Positions 1-12,500 of a stretch of DNA of 64,000 nt are shown one piece after another. The first letter of the stretch is position 1, and each line of letters begins with the position of its first letter. The position numbers were made by a program, and so were the translations under genes. This DNA is from Macrotrachela quadricornifera (taxonomy: Eukaryota > Rotifera > Eurotatoria > Philodinida > Philodinidae): the NCBI GenBank assembly GCA_022393335.1, contig JAJEKB010019083.1:134406-198405 (forward strand), written 5' to 3'. The notes beneath the pieces are model-generated. The model made no database searches, was not told the DNA's origin, and saw only the letters and a program-made list of their open reading frames with translations.

Positions 1-1057
1 TCTACCCTCATCAGTGTTTCTAATAGAAATCTAAAATAAGATGTACAGTACATTTTATTTTATATGGACAAAAATGTACCAAAATAAAGTTTGATAGAAT
101 GTAAAGAAATGAAACAACGAATGTCTTAGTATTTTTGACATTATTCTTTTTGCATTTCAAATTTTTGAATAAAGTTTTTCTTTTCGGAAGACGTTCTATG
201 AAATTCTCTATAAGGTGATGTGATTATGGATACTAAAATATCTTTTATCGATTGAAAAATTATGAGCACTTTCAGAAATAGAATTTTTTATGAGATTATC
301 AATTCTCTAAGCAGAACGAATTTTTCTAAGACTTATTGATAATCTATATACTATGATAATGAAGTCTAACGAGATAAATTATCAACAAATCTTAGAAAAA
401 TTTGTTCTGCTTAGAGAAGTATTAATTGATAAAAGATATTTTAGTTCTAATAATCAATAATGTCAAAAATACTAAGACATTCGTTGTTTCTTCCAAACAT
501 TCATTCTAAAATTGAAATGAGTAATCGTAGTGTTTCTTTTTCATCGTATTTTTTTGCTTCCAAATTAAAAGTAAATACAGGATGAAAAGAAATATATATG
601 TACATACTTTTGACTATGTTCTTTCTAATAGCAAAAAAGTTAATCGTCTAGGATACTTGTACACAGTATGAAATTGAAAAATAAAATTAATGTTGTTTTG
701 TATCACCCGATAAAACAATGTTTATATCGTCTAACTAAACATACATACAATCTTTACTTGATAGATCACGATCTATGCATAATTGTAAGATATATTTTGA
801 GATTCAAAATAGTTTTTTTTATATATTAGAAGGAAAGTGTGTAGCAGCGTGTATTTTGGGAGCAGCAGATGCTCTGTACATCTTGCTTCTGCTGTGTGCA
901 CTTGTCATTAGAAGTAGATCCTCATCCTCTTTGGTATCCTTGCTTTTGATGTGTTTTGCAATTATATTAGCTACTGGTACTGTTTATATGATTCTTTGAA
1001 TTCAGGTATCCTCAAGTCTTCTGAATCCACGAAAGTCAGACACTACTAGAATTCTAC
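1..1057. other. Intergenic region upstream of the NYN gene
   Basis: Apart from the foldback element at 111-490 this is AT-rich sequence without a convincing gene. A 74-codon ORF at 775-999 has two hydrophobic stretches, but nothing supports it as a gene. Confidence 0.6.
111..490. repeat. Foldback/MITE-like element with 33-bp terminal inverted repeats
   Basis: Positions 111-143 are the exact reverse complement of 458-490 (33 of 33). Two inner segments also pair: about 227-251 with 422-446, and about 304-342 with 379-417, the latter with few mismatches. The left arm carries extra unpaired sequence. No ORF lies inside, so this is a non-autonomous element or its remnant. I could not define a target-site duplication. 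Confidence 0.75.
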
Positions 1058-2609
1058 ATGGCCAATGAAGATAAAATAATGCAATCTCTTACGGATTGCC
1101 TTTTTTTTGAAAAAGGCAATTGCAAACTTGGGGACAAGTGTAAGAATCGACATTTCTCTTCGGATACTCACGAAAGCCGTTGTCGGCGATGGCCACACTC
1201 TTGTCGTAAGACTGATTGTCCTTATCGACATCCCAAGATACGACGACCAGAACCACGCCCAATATCTTTACTACCACAAAAAACAGGACAGCTCGTCAGC
1301 TTCTTTTGGGATATTGAAAATGTACCAGTTCCTCGTGGCCAGCAGCCGTTCGGTATTGTGGAAAGACTTCGCCAAAAGCTGGTGATTGGACGTGGCCAAT
1401 TAGAGAACACATTCTCGTGCTATTGTAATGTATTGAGATTTCCTCAAGAGATTCTGTCAAGTGTGCATCGCGCGAATGTACGTATTGTTCATCTACCGGA
1501 TGTGAAATCTAACGCAGCAGATCGTGAAATTTTTTTGGAGTTAGATCGTTTTGAACGTACAAACCGTCCACCGGCTACAATTGTACTTATATCAGGTGAT
1601 ATTGACTTTATTGGAAAACTGAATGATCTTCGCTTTCGAGTAGGATTTCATATTATTGTCGTATACAATCATCTAGCAAAGCATGAACTGAAAACAGCAG
1701 CAAATGAACACTATCCATGGAGCGATTTTACGGAAGAACGGAGTGGGATACGTAGAGAAGAACAGCCCATGAACAGTCCAAATAATAAGCAGAAGAATAG
1801 AAACCTAAACCCAACTCCAAATGCACAAGCTAACAAAGAAACTTCGCTTACTCCACTGATGAATATAAAAACAGATCAAAGTTCTGTTTCACTCGATCTA
1901 GTAAAGGATACAAACACAGAACTACGGTCTATTTTGCCCAGTCAGCAAAAAAAACATCGGAAAAAATCCCAAAAAAATAATATTACGAATTGCCCCAATT
2001 CAGTACTATCGGAGAGCTTGGCTATCTCTAGCCCAAATACGCAGAAGAACGAATGTAGTACCTGCAAAAAACAATTTAAATCGCCGAAAGATCTTCAACA
2101 GCATCAAGAGGTCAAAAAACATGGTGAATTCGATCTAACAACTATAGATTGGACATTAACATATGAGAAAGATCAGCAAACAATTCCTGTGACAATCAAC
2201 AATGATGATGATACTCACAAAGGTAATTCATTAATAACACCCTTCTCCAACCTTATACTCTTTCATGATGTCAACGATGATGAGTTATGTTCGACACAAT
2301 CATCGAATCTTCCATTCGTCGATAATGGGCAAAACAATGATCTATTATCGACACGAACCTCGATTCCTCCACTGGTTGTTGATGGTCATATTGATGACCT
2401 ACCATCAATACAACCCTCCAATTTTCTATTCTTCGATGATGTCGACAATGATGAGTTATTTTCGACACAATCCTCAAATCCTTCATTANNNNNNNNNNAC
2501 ACAATCCTCAAATCCTTCATTAGTGGATGATGATCAAAACGATGACCTATCACCAACACAATCCACAATTCTACCACTAGTTGATGATGCTAACAATGAA
2601 TCTATATGA
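1058..2609 (+). CDS. CCCH zinc-finger / NYN-domain putative RNase with C2H2 finger and C-terminal 19-residue repeats
   Basis: Starts at ATG 1058. Two CCCH fingers come first: C14-x7-C-x5-C-x3-H32 and C42-x6-C-x4-C-x3-H58. A NYN (PIN-like) domain follows at about residues 78-225, with FFWDIENVPVPRG near residue 82 and VLISGDIDFIGKL near residue 175. These resemble the N-terminal NYN of MARF1/limkain-b1, and the aspartates would bind metal for RNA cleavage. A U1-type C2H2 finger (C-x2-C-x12-H-x5-H) follows a Lys/Asn-rich linker. The tail is a 19-residue tandem repeat of the type STQSSNxPxVDxxxNDDL. A run of 10 Ns at about 2489-2498 interrupts it. Past the gap the repeat continues in another frame (TQSSNPSLVDDDQNDDL) to a stop at 2607-2609, so the gap length is arbitrary and the true protein is longer. 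Apparently intronless. RNA binding and cleavage are inferred from domains only. Confidence 0.83.
2275..2609 (+). repeat. 57-bp coding tandem repeat in the NYN gene
   Basis: At least three tandem units of 57 bp (19 residues), each opening with S-T/I-Q/R-x-S and ending in an acidic DDL/DEL motif, then a partial unit, the gap, and one or two further units. Variable, acidic and probably disordered. Confidence 0.8.
2489..2498. other. Assembly gap (10 Ns) inside a coding tandem repeat
   Basis: Ten Ns sit between two copies of the same repeat text (acacaatcctcaaatccttcat appears on each side). This looks like a collapsed or unresolved tandem repeat rather than a measured gap. Confidence 0.95.
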
Positions 2610-4265
2610 AGCTAGCACGACAATCAATGGGAATCGACCCATAAAATATCAAACCAGATCCATAAAAAACTCAAAAAAAATTGTCTTTCTTACCATAAAT
2701 AAAACATCTAATTTTGAATTTTCGATCTCCTCTCGGCTTTCTCACTTTGAAAGGATTAAAAAAGTTCATATGAGGGTAAAACCATTGTTCTGATTCCCGA
2801 CCACTAAAGACACATTTCAATCATCGATCATAAGGAAGTATTGCCGAGCGATGAATTATGTATCATTCAATGCAGAATTGAATGAATGCTGACTTCGAAT
2901 CAGCATCGTCGACTCCTCAGAAATACAAACAACACAAATAATTCAATAACCATGATCAGATAAGAAAATTTCATCATTACTATTTCTAATCATTATACAA
3001 AATTAGGTTATGACAAGTTTAAATTCATACCATCATTTCGTAGTATAGAGCTCTGTATAGATTAGTATGGCACTTTTATGATTCTTTTATAGAATTAAAG
3101 CCATCTAATGATTCCTTAGCCGGGATGAACTCTGGATCATGATATGATCGACTCACACTCTCACATCCTCATCCTCTTGAGTTTCCTATAGTTGACTGAG
3201 GATTCTGACACATTCGTGAATGAAAAGATTTTGACGAATATCTTAAACTTTCATGATCTGATTTTTTTTCTCGATAAGATTGTTTCGAGTATTGTAGTTG
3301 CTCTTGTGGGATCTACACAGGATTCGAGCATTTTCACCTAGAAGTCTTGCTTAAGACATAGCTCTTATCATAGTTCTATTTCTAAACTTGCTTATAACAT
3401 CCGAACAAGGTTGTGATAGCAATATAATGAATCTCATCAAAATCTAATTAGAAACTGACAACAACATGTGTCAAAATTCTATCAGGAACACTTCAAGATC
3501 TTGTATGGATCTTGATTTACGACCACACAAGATTTTTTAGAACTTGAATTATTTAATCTGGATCAGATCCTATCAGATCTTGCATACATTTTTGTTTGAT
3601 AATCAGTAGACTAAACATTAGATGGATAGTACGCAGGATTTTGAATACAATTGATCATGATCTGCAAGATTCTAAAAGAAGACAGTATAGCTGAAAAAAA
3701 GTGGAAGCAGCATAGTTCCTTATCATTTTGAGCTATTGTCTGGTTATACCTGCCCTTACTTATAAATAAAATATCAAATCAAAAGTACTGGATCACTTTA
3801 AGTGGTTCTACCGTCATATGATTTCTATATGAAATAATCTATTCTAAAAAGCTTTCAGCGCAATCCCTACGGGATTAAAAATGTGAAACACGATGAAACT
3901 GCGTGCATTGGAAACCAGATATTCAGAGTTTGTCCAAATAAGTGTCTATCATGATCTTTAGTCCTTTATAGATTACAGTCTATGCCAGAATAGTAAGAGA
4001 TACTACAGTGTCTTCAGGTGAGGGTGAGGGTGATGCCAATTTTGCCCATCGGCCACAGTCTGTGATAAAAGGTCATCAAGTCTCTCGGTCACGGTCTGTG
4101 ACAAAGGTCATTGAGTTTGTCTGTCACGGTCTGTGGGGGGAGGGGGGGTCCAAATTTCTACCCCTAAACACTTCAACACTCTCTTTCAGATCGTGTTTCA
4201 CAAAAGGATATGTTGTTAATTAGATCTTTTAACTTTTAGGTGAACTATCACCCAAAATTTTTCGT
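2610..4265. other. Intergenic region, tail to tail between NYN and ABCC genes
   Basis: AT-rich, with no ORF that resembles a protein. It holds the short tandem repeat at 4051-4138, and I see nothing else in it. Confidence 0.6.
4051..4138. repeat. 36-bp tandem repeat, about 2.5 copies
   Basis: The unit is of the type GGTCACGGTCTGTGACAAAG followed by GTCATYRAGTYTSTC, repeated at 4051, 4087 and 4123 with substitutions. GC-richer than its surroundings. It contains the imperfect palindrome GTCACGGTCTGTGAC. Confidence 0.65.
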
Positions 4266-7200
4266 CTATTGATAATGAGGTAAAATCTTCTCGGAGACAT
4301 CAAAATCGACTACCATACCTCTGTCTAAAACAAGAAGGCGATCATTATTAGCTACTGTATTTAGTCGATGAGCGATAGTTAGAACAGTTCTATCTTGAAA
4401 TTTGTTAGTGATGATTGATTGAAGCAGTTGGTCGGTTTCTTTATCAACATTGGCTGTTGCCTCGTCGATCAGTAAGATTTTACTTGGTTTGAGAATGGCA
4501 CGAGCAACACAAATCAATTGACATTGGCCAACACTAAGATTGTTACCCGATTCGGTGACAAGCATTAGAAGACCATCCGGATGCTTGGATACCATTTTCT
4601 TCAGTTGAACATCTTCAAGTGCCATCCAACATTGATCATCAGAATAAGCATCAAACGGATCAAGATTGTATCGAAGAGTGCCAGTGAATAGTACGGGTTG
4701 TTGTGGTATAACACTGAGATGCGAACGAAGATGATTGAGAGTGACACAACTGATATCGATATCATCAATCAGAATTACTCCATCGACAGTTGATCGATCG
4801 ACGAGACGTAAGATACCTTGAAATACAGATGATTTTCCAGCACCTGAATGTAAGAAAACATGAAAAATAAAGAGCAATGAATAAGTTGTTCATTCGTACC
4901 TGTACGACCGATAATACCAATTTTTTCACCAGATCTTATTGTCAGGTTGATATTTTTGAGTGCGAGTTCCAGATTAGATCGATAACGTAACGAATAATTT
5001 CGAAATTCAATTATTCCGCGATTTGGCCAATCTGATGGCGTCGTCACGATCATCTTTAATCCACCCTGATCTTCTTCCGGTGCAAGTTGAGCATATTCAT
5101 CGATACGTTCAGCACTTGTCATCAAATTTTCAGCGTCAGCAGATTGCTGCATGCCAAATTGTAACATACTTATCATATTAATATTATACATCAAACTGAG
5201 TGCTATCAATGATGGATTGATTCTATTCCGTAATATGATGGCAAGGATAGCAGAAACGAACAAAAAAAAAGTTACCAGAAGATCGAGTCGTGAACTAAAC
5301 CATCGTACAATACCGATCATAACTATGGTTGTCCGTGTGTTATCATCAATTCGATTCATAAATAAGTGCATAAAATCATCGGTAACGTTGAATGCACGAA
5401 TGGTAGGTAAACCGATTGATGATGATGTAAGTAATGCATAAACTGGACTACGTGTCACACTTTCTAGACGTTTAATTTGACAACTTGAACGTAAGTAGTA
5501 ACGACGTAGCAGCCAGAATATGGGCACTATTGGAATAAGAAGAAGTGTAACCCATGAATTGGCAATACACATAATGATCACCGATCCAACTATTGATAAC
5601 AATCTTTGTATTGTCAAGAACAATGTATAAGGTAATAACTCGTCTACAACTTGCTGATCTTTGATTGCTCGATTAAGAATTCGTCCACTAGGATTACTTT
5701 CGAAAAAGCGCATTGATGTATACAATAAACCAGAAAGCATTTTCTTATGAAGATGGTTCGAACCATTCAAAATATAATGAAAGAAATGAATGGCCTGGAT
5801 TAATGCAAATATTAGTGTGGCTATTGTCAATGCAAAATAGATGTAAAAGGTTGTCGATCGATATTGTTCATCAGTGTTGGAACGTTTGGACCATATACTT
5901 AACCACAGATTAGTACCATCATAAAGAATTTCAGCGATTAGGAGAAGACTAATCAATAGAAATAAGTTAAACAAGCCTAATGATGGTGCAATAAGCAGAG
6001 CTTTCCACACAGACCAGCTGACAGTATGACTTTTTGATAATTCATCAACAATAATCGATTGAGTATCCACGGTTGCTTGTCCGATATCAAGCATGGCCGA
6101 TGATATCAGTGTCTCTTCTTTTTCCATCCCATCGGTTTTTTGATCAATATTTTTATACTCATTAATTAAAGCATTGAAATGACCTTGTGTTGAAATGTGA
6201 CCATGAGCGAGAATGATCGTTTTATGTGATTCAGCTAAAAATTCTATTTGATGTGTAATCAATAGACGAGTTTTAGTACTTAACAATCCATATGGACCAA
6301 TACATTGATTATAGATTCGTTTTGCCACAATACGATCGACTGCAGCTAGTGGATCATCAAGAAGATAAATGTCAGCATCAGAATATAAGGCACGAGCAAG
6401 TGATACACGTGCCTTTTGTCCACCACTTAAATTAATACCATTTTCACCGATAATGATCAAATCACCTGCCAATCCGAATGCATTCAAATCAACATCCAGA
6501 CAACATGCACGTAAGACATTCTCATATCGTTGTTTATCGAATGGTTTCCCAAGAAGAATGTTAGCACGAAAAGTATCAGAAAATATCCATGAAGATTGAG
6601 CAACATAAGCGAAGGAACTACCATTTATATCGAGCTGACCATTTGTTTGAATCATCTCACCCAAAATTGCAGCAAACAACGATGATTTTCCAGAACCAAC
6701 GGGTCCAGCAATACCCACAAATGTACCTGGTTCAACAATAATATCGAGGGCCGAAAGACAGCTACTATTATCATGCCACGAAAACGAAGCGTTACGCATA
6801 ACAATCGCTCCTTTCTGTCGCCAATAATCCTTGTCAAATGTAGGTAACTTTTGTGGTTGCTCTTGTCTCGTTTCCAACTTTATAAATGCATCGATTCGTT
6901 TCCATACTACTTGAATCTCGCTAAATTTTTCAATGGCTCTAGGGAGCGAATAAATGACAGAAGTACGCATTTGACCATAAAATATCAGAGCTATAAATAA
7001 ATCGACTGTTTTTAACGGATGACCACTAAACCAGGTGCCAGCAAATGTAGCAAATCCCAGCAATAGCGGTGACGCAAACATTATGCTCAGGTTAAGCGCA
7101 CGCAGTAGAGATGCACGCCGAATGCTGGCTAATTCGAGTTCACGCATTTTACACACATGATCTTCGATCGCTTTCTCCCAATTGTATATTTTAATAACTT

Positions 7201-8113
7201 GACATCCTTTGATTAGTTCTTCATATGCACGAATGCGCTTGTCCGCATATGTCACTGTCGTCTGACGATACCGACTATATTGTCGTTTGCATAGTGCCTG
7301 TAGAGGAACCAATAGGATGAATACAGTATAACCACACAATACCGGATATAATCCAATAATCCAACAGAGTAATACAAAACCAATTACAGCCTCAAGAGGC
7401 GCTGACCAAAGAAAATGAATAAGACTGGAAAATTCATCGAATTTTGTTGCATCATTAGCGATTAAGTTGATCGTATGAGCTGTAGTTGTTTGTTGCAGTG
7501 ATGCCATATTCATCGTGAGAAGATGTGCATAAATCATAGACGTCAATGAATTTCGAATCCTTAGATCAAGACGACCGGAATTGAAATAATATTGATGATT
7601 CATAAGCGATTGAAAAAGTGCGCAAACAAACAATGCAACAGCATAAACATAGGCAGAATTAGTTGATGATGGAGATGAAACTTGATGATTACTTATATGT
7701 AAAATAATTTGGAGAACAAGTAATGATAGTGTGATGCTAGCAAATCTGTAAAGTATAAGAAGAATGCCATTGAACATAAATGATTTCCAAAAAGCATTAA
7801 TTAGTACTTTTAATAGTGTCATTTGTGTCCGATTGTAATTGCTGATTTGATCAAATAGTATAGAACATTTGTCAGCATGAGGTAAATCATCAAAATCATC
7901 GATAGTCAATGCTTGCTTGTAGCCCAATGCAAGTATCGGATTCACCCAACATAAAAATACAATATAGGGCCATCGTATCCATGATTTTTCTGCCCATTCA
8001 AGACGTGATGATGGATGTTTATGATGTTCACCACCATTGTATGTGTTTGTCATACGACCAATCAATAGTTCACGTTCGTTACTATCATTGCTTTCCATTT
8101 TTATTTTCATCAT
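4266..8113 (-). CDS. ABC transporter, subfamily C (MRP4-like), full transporter
   Basis: Two exons, 8113-4900 and 4843-4266, with a 56-bp GT-AG intron (4899-4844) that splits the Gly codon of the second Walker A motif. The product is 1263 residues, close to ABCC4. Order: short cytosolic N-terminus with ABCC-type WVNPILALGYKQAL, TMD1 (about 100-395), NBD1 with Walker A GPVGSGKSS (about 470), signature LSGGQ and Walker B DIYLLDD. Then TMD2, and NBD2 with Walker A GRTGAGKSS, the subfamily-C signature LSVGQ and Walker B ILLIDEATA. No extra N-terminal TMD0 is present, so it is a short MRP. All ATP-site motifs look intact. ABCC4-type proteins export organic anions and conjugates at the plasma membrane; the actual substrate is unknown. 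Start chosen at the first of two adjacent ATGs (MMKIKMES). The SLC33A1-like gene follows on the same strand. Confidence 0.95.
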
Positions 8114-9505
8114 ACCAAATAAGTATTTACTGTTCGACTCTCGTATACAATTAGTATAGATATTTCAATCTAAAACGAAATAGAAAATAGAATCAGTGTA
8201 AGATTCTCATGATAGATCAGTTTTCGAAAGCGTAATATTTTGCAATGTGGTCCTGTATAATTTTCTTTTCATATCTTGAATTTTTCGAAGATTATAATAT
8301 AAGATTTCTTCGGTTCTTTGCTTTTCCTCTATTTTTGATTTCCACAAGTGATAGAGAATCGTAAGTATTTGTTAAGAATATGAAAAATGAGCTTCGAAAA
8401 CAAAACTAAAAGAGCAAAGCAGACAGAACACAATAGAAAGAATGAGGACAACTTTAGCCAAAGATCGAAGCTATGGATTCTAAACGGTTGTCACAGATAT
8501 ATACATATATGGGCGAGAGCATGCCGACGCATAGTCCAGTGTTGATACCCAATGTGTATAATAATTAGAAACAGTTGAATGTTGATAAGGGACATAAAAA
8601 AAAAATAAAATAGCTTTTTCTTGTTTCTGACAGAGTCACATCCACAATATTAGGTTATTTAACCCTGTTGAAGACAAATGCGAGTTGAAATAAATTTAAA
8701 AGATATTTAGACGATGCGCTCAGAATTTTAGCCAAAAATGTCCCTAATTTTTGGGTTTTGAAAAAAGTCCTTCGTATAAAATATCCCTGAGAAATGGCCC
8801 TCCGAAAAATATCCTTTCAGTGGGAAATAATCAATACTTGATGAGGATGCTTATAATGAGATTTAATTTAAAAGAATATTTAAAGTTTTATAGTATTGAC
8901 CACTTGACAAAAAAAAACGAAAGATCTTCTAATAATTCTTCCACTATAATTATCTTGTTGTTAAATCGATTATATAATTCATTGGTTCGATCTTGAGCAA
9001 TTCTTGTTAGCAATTTCTTTCGTATGAGAACATATTCTACTGTTTATTCGGATTATCAAACTGTAAACGGTATCCACTTCTTTATGAATTTCATCAATAC
9101 TTAGACTATAATGCTATATATGACAGGGGCTGGTCATGGACTTTTACTTTGGTACTTTTATTGTAGTTCACGAACTATCGAAACTATGATAAAGATAGCA
9201 AAAGAAAGTTTACGGCTGCTACTGTCTACATCCAACACGCCAAGTATTCACGAGAATAATAAATGGGTTAGGAGAATATTTTTTTTATATAAAGGATGTC
9301 TGTCAAAGGACATTTCATCTCAGGACCAGAAACCAGGGATATTATGTCCAGAACATTTTTATGGACATTTTAAGTGTTACCAAAACATCATAAACATATG
9401 GAATGAAGATAATTTTATAGATAGAAAACTCGTCAAAACTTGAGAAATACAGTATTTTTAAATCACTAAAATATCGAGTGTAGTTAGAGGTTTGTTGATT
9501 TATAG
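8114..9505. other. Intergenic region upstream of the ABCC gene
   Basis: Contains the ABCC 5' flank and the downstream flank of the SLC33A1-like gene. A 110-codon ORF at 9111-9443 resembles nothing I know. No repeat structure was noticed. Confidence 0.5.
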
Positions 9506-12500
9506 TTAAGGCGAAGACTCTATGTCGACGGTGATAGCGGGTAATTCTATTCCTTTTTCATCCATTATCACCATCTGATGAGCTTCATCATGTTTTCGTG
9601 AATGAAGCGTCAAGTGCCATCGTCCGACAGGTAACAACTGCAATCGGTACATCAATCGCCATGAAGTACAAAGCCAAACACAGCCCACTAGAACACAAAT
9701 ACCAACCTCAATGAAATAGGCTTGTTCTTTTGGTAACCAATTGGCCACATTGAGTACCACACTTGATGACACAATTTTACCCGAATTAGTTAAAGATGCG
9801 ATCAATGTGTAATATGTAGAACCAATACGTGTATCACTGATGTAAGCCATGAAACTACCACGTAATGTGCCGTGAGTACGGTTCATAGCATCATTAAGAG
9901 CGAGTAGAGTAATAAGAAGAATATAAAAGATGATTGGGTTGGACTGTAGATGTGTACCAAAGAAAATGAATATAGCGACGATCAAGCATATGATGAGACG
10001 AGGAAAATAAGTATGGGCATAGAAGATCAATGGTTGATTAACACGTGACAAAAGAAGTGGCACGATAATTTTTATTATGATGAAAGGCATCGTAATCAAA
10101 CCCAACGTTGCACGTGTAATCATACCCCGACTAGAAATGATAATAAAAAAAAAAGAATTTCATAGATTTTTCTGCTAGTTACAGATTAACTAGGGAAAAT
10201 TTAGAAGAGAAAATGGAATAGACGAACGCACTTTCGTTTCACCAGACATGCGTACTAGCTGTGCTAGGTATCGATGGAATTTTAATGGTAGGTGTTATAA
10301 AATTGATTGGTGGTCTCTCATTTTTTCTATATACTCTTTATTTCACAAAAAACATACTCTTATAGAATGACAGTATTTTTCGATAGTGCGAGATTTCTAA
10401 TCTTTTAGCTATTCATTTTCAATAATTTTGCTTCAAATGCTACATTTCGTGCTGTACTAAGTTCATACTCTCGTGAATTATTTAAAGAATCGTTCGAAAA
10501 AGTAAGTTTAAAGATGAAGAGTGACACTGATACTCATTTAAAACGTTAAACACTTACTTAATCAGTGTGATATTAGTCATGGCAAGGGTAGCTGCAAAAC
10601 CAATATGTGGTATAATCAGTATAATGAGAAATTGACGAAAGTTCTTCTTCTTGAATAGTTTTAAAATGTATAAATACGTTTCAAGCAAGCTCAAATGAGG
10701 ATGATCATGATCAATTTCACTAGCGTTCGAATTCTGCCGTTGTTTTCGAAAAAATATTGTAATGACACAAGTTGTTATTAAAAACAGCATACCCCAAAAT
10801 CTCACGAACTGACCTAAAGTAAACAGACCATAAGTCTGAGTAGCAATTCCTAATGGTTGACGAATCAATCTATTAGTCATATTAGCCGATTCAAATGCGA
10901 GCAGAAATGGCGAACCAAGAAAATCACCTAATGCCCCTCCAATCATTTGTGAAATCGACTGCCAAACAATGTGTGATGAAGGAAACAAAGTCAATGCCCA
11001 TCCATCGACACATATATCTTGTGTGGCAACGAGAAAGACCATGAAGAAGAGAATGATCGTGAGTTTAGTGATATGTAATTGAACCATTAACATTTCAAAA
11101 TAAAATGAAAAAATAATAAGCATTATACCAAGTAAGAGTTGAACTGGTAGTAACCAAGTCAATCGTCGACCCAACCAACGTATATAGCAAACATCGATGA
11201 GAGGAGCCCAAAGTAATTTCAGAATCAATGGATAGCTAGCGAAAGACAAAGTACCTTGATGTTTCCAAGTAGCATTTAATGAAGCTATGTAGGGTGGCAC
11301 AATATCAACTAAGGCTAATGTAGCACCTTGCAGAGTATAGAGCACGACCACAAGAAAAATGCATAACCAAAGAGGAACTCGTTGTTGAACCTATAACGAA
11401 TACAAATAAATACATTAAAGAATATCGATGCATCTCAATACACTAATATAGTCTTTAATTGAATAAACATCAAAAATTTCGTTTGAGTTAATTAATATAC
11501 ATGTGCATCGGATGAATATGTAAATGTAAAATAATCTCAAATTTTAATCTCTTAATCGCTAAGTTTGAAAGACATTATTCTTTCTTTCCTACTCATCATG
11601 GCAAATACAGCAAAAAAAAGTGTCGGTTACGAATTTATTTATGCATTATATTCTAGGCTTTTCGAAATTAGATTCCTCATTAAAGTAACTACATTTATGT
11701 TACATAGTGTAACTGCAACTGTTAGTGGTCGAACAATGTTTAACATTCAAACATATATCAGTATTTCTAAATGGCTTCGGAACGTATGAAGATACTATAA
11801 GTTAAACTCAGATGAAATTTTGGACAAAAGTACAACTATATTAAATACACACTGAACATACTCATTGCAGTTATTAAGTAAGTTTTCACTTAAGTACAAT
11901 ACATTTCTCCAATTCTGTTGGGAAAATGTTATTACTTTTTATTATACCTAGTACGAGACGGTTTTACATACAATCCAGGATATTTTTTTCCAGTCTAGAT
12001 TCTCCTCTTTTAAATGATATATTGTTTGTCTTCTGGTTCTTATATTTTACATGGCGAAATTATCGGTCTACGAAAAACAGTTCAACCCGACAGAATTATG
12101 AATTATTTTCCTAATTATACGTCTTCTTATAAAATACATAGAAAAAAGAGAAGAAAAAAATCTTTTAATATCTTCTTTTGTTAAGATGTAATCTTTCAAA
12201 TGAATATTCTCGAAGAGAGTGAAAAAGAGAAGTTGTCCCTAATTCTGTGTTTGTTCTATTTTCTTTCCTTACTTCTGACGATCTAGCCAACTTTTGTTCC
12301 AAATTCTGATGATAACTATTTTTTGTCCTACGTTATAATAAAAGGATATTCTTGCATACTAGTTTCTAATGAATTATCGTCATAAGAATGTTTGATTACT
12401 ATAATGTAAGATAAAAAATAGCTATCGTCAGAACTCGGAACAAAAGTTGGCTAGATCTTTAGAGTTGAGGAAAGAAAATAACTAGAACACAGAATTAGGG

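Noticed and set aside
775..999. 74-codon ORF with two hydrophobic segments
   Set aside because: No recognisable family, no splice link to the NYN gene, and of a length expected by chance.
9111..9443. 110-codon ORF
   Set aside because: Composition like translated intergenic sequence, no motif, no splice structure, no similarity I recognise.
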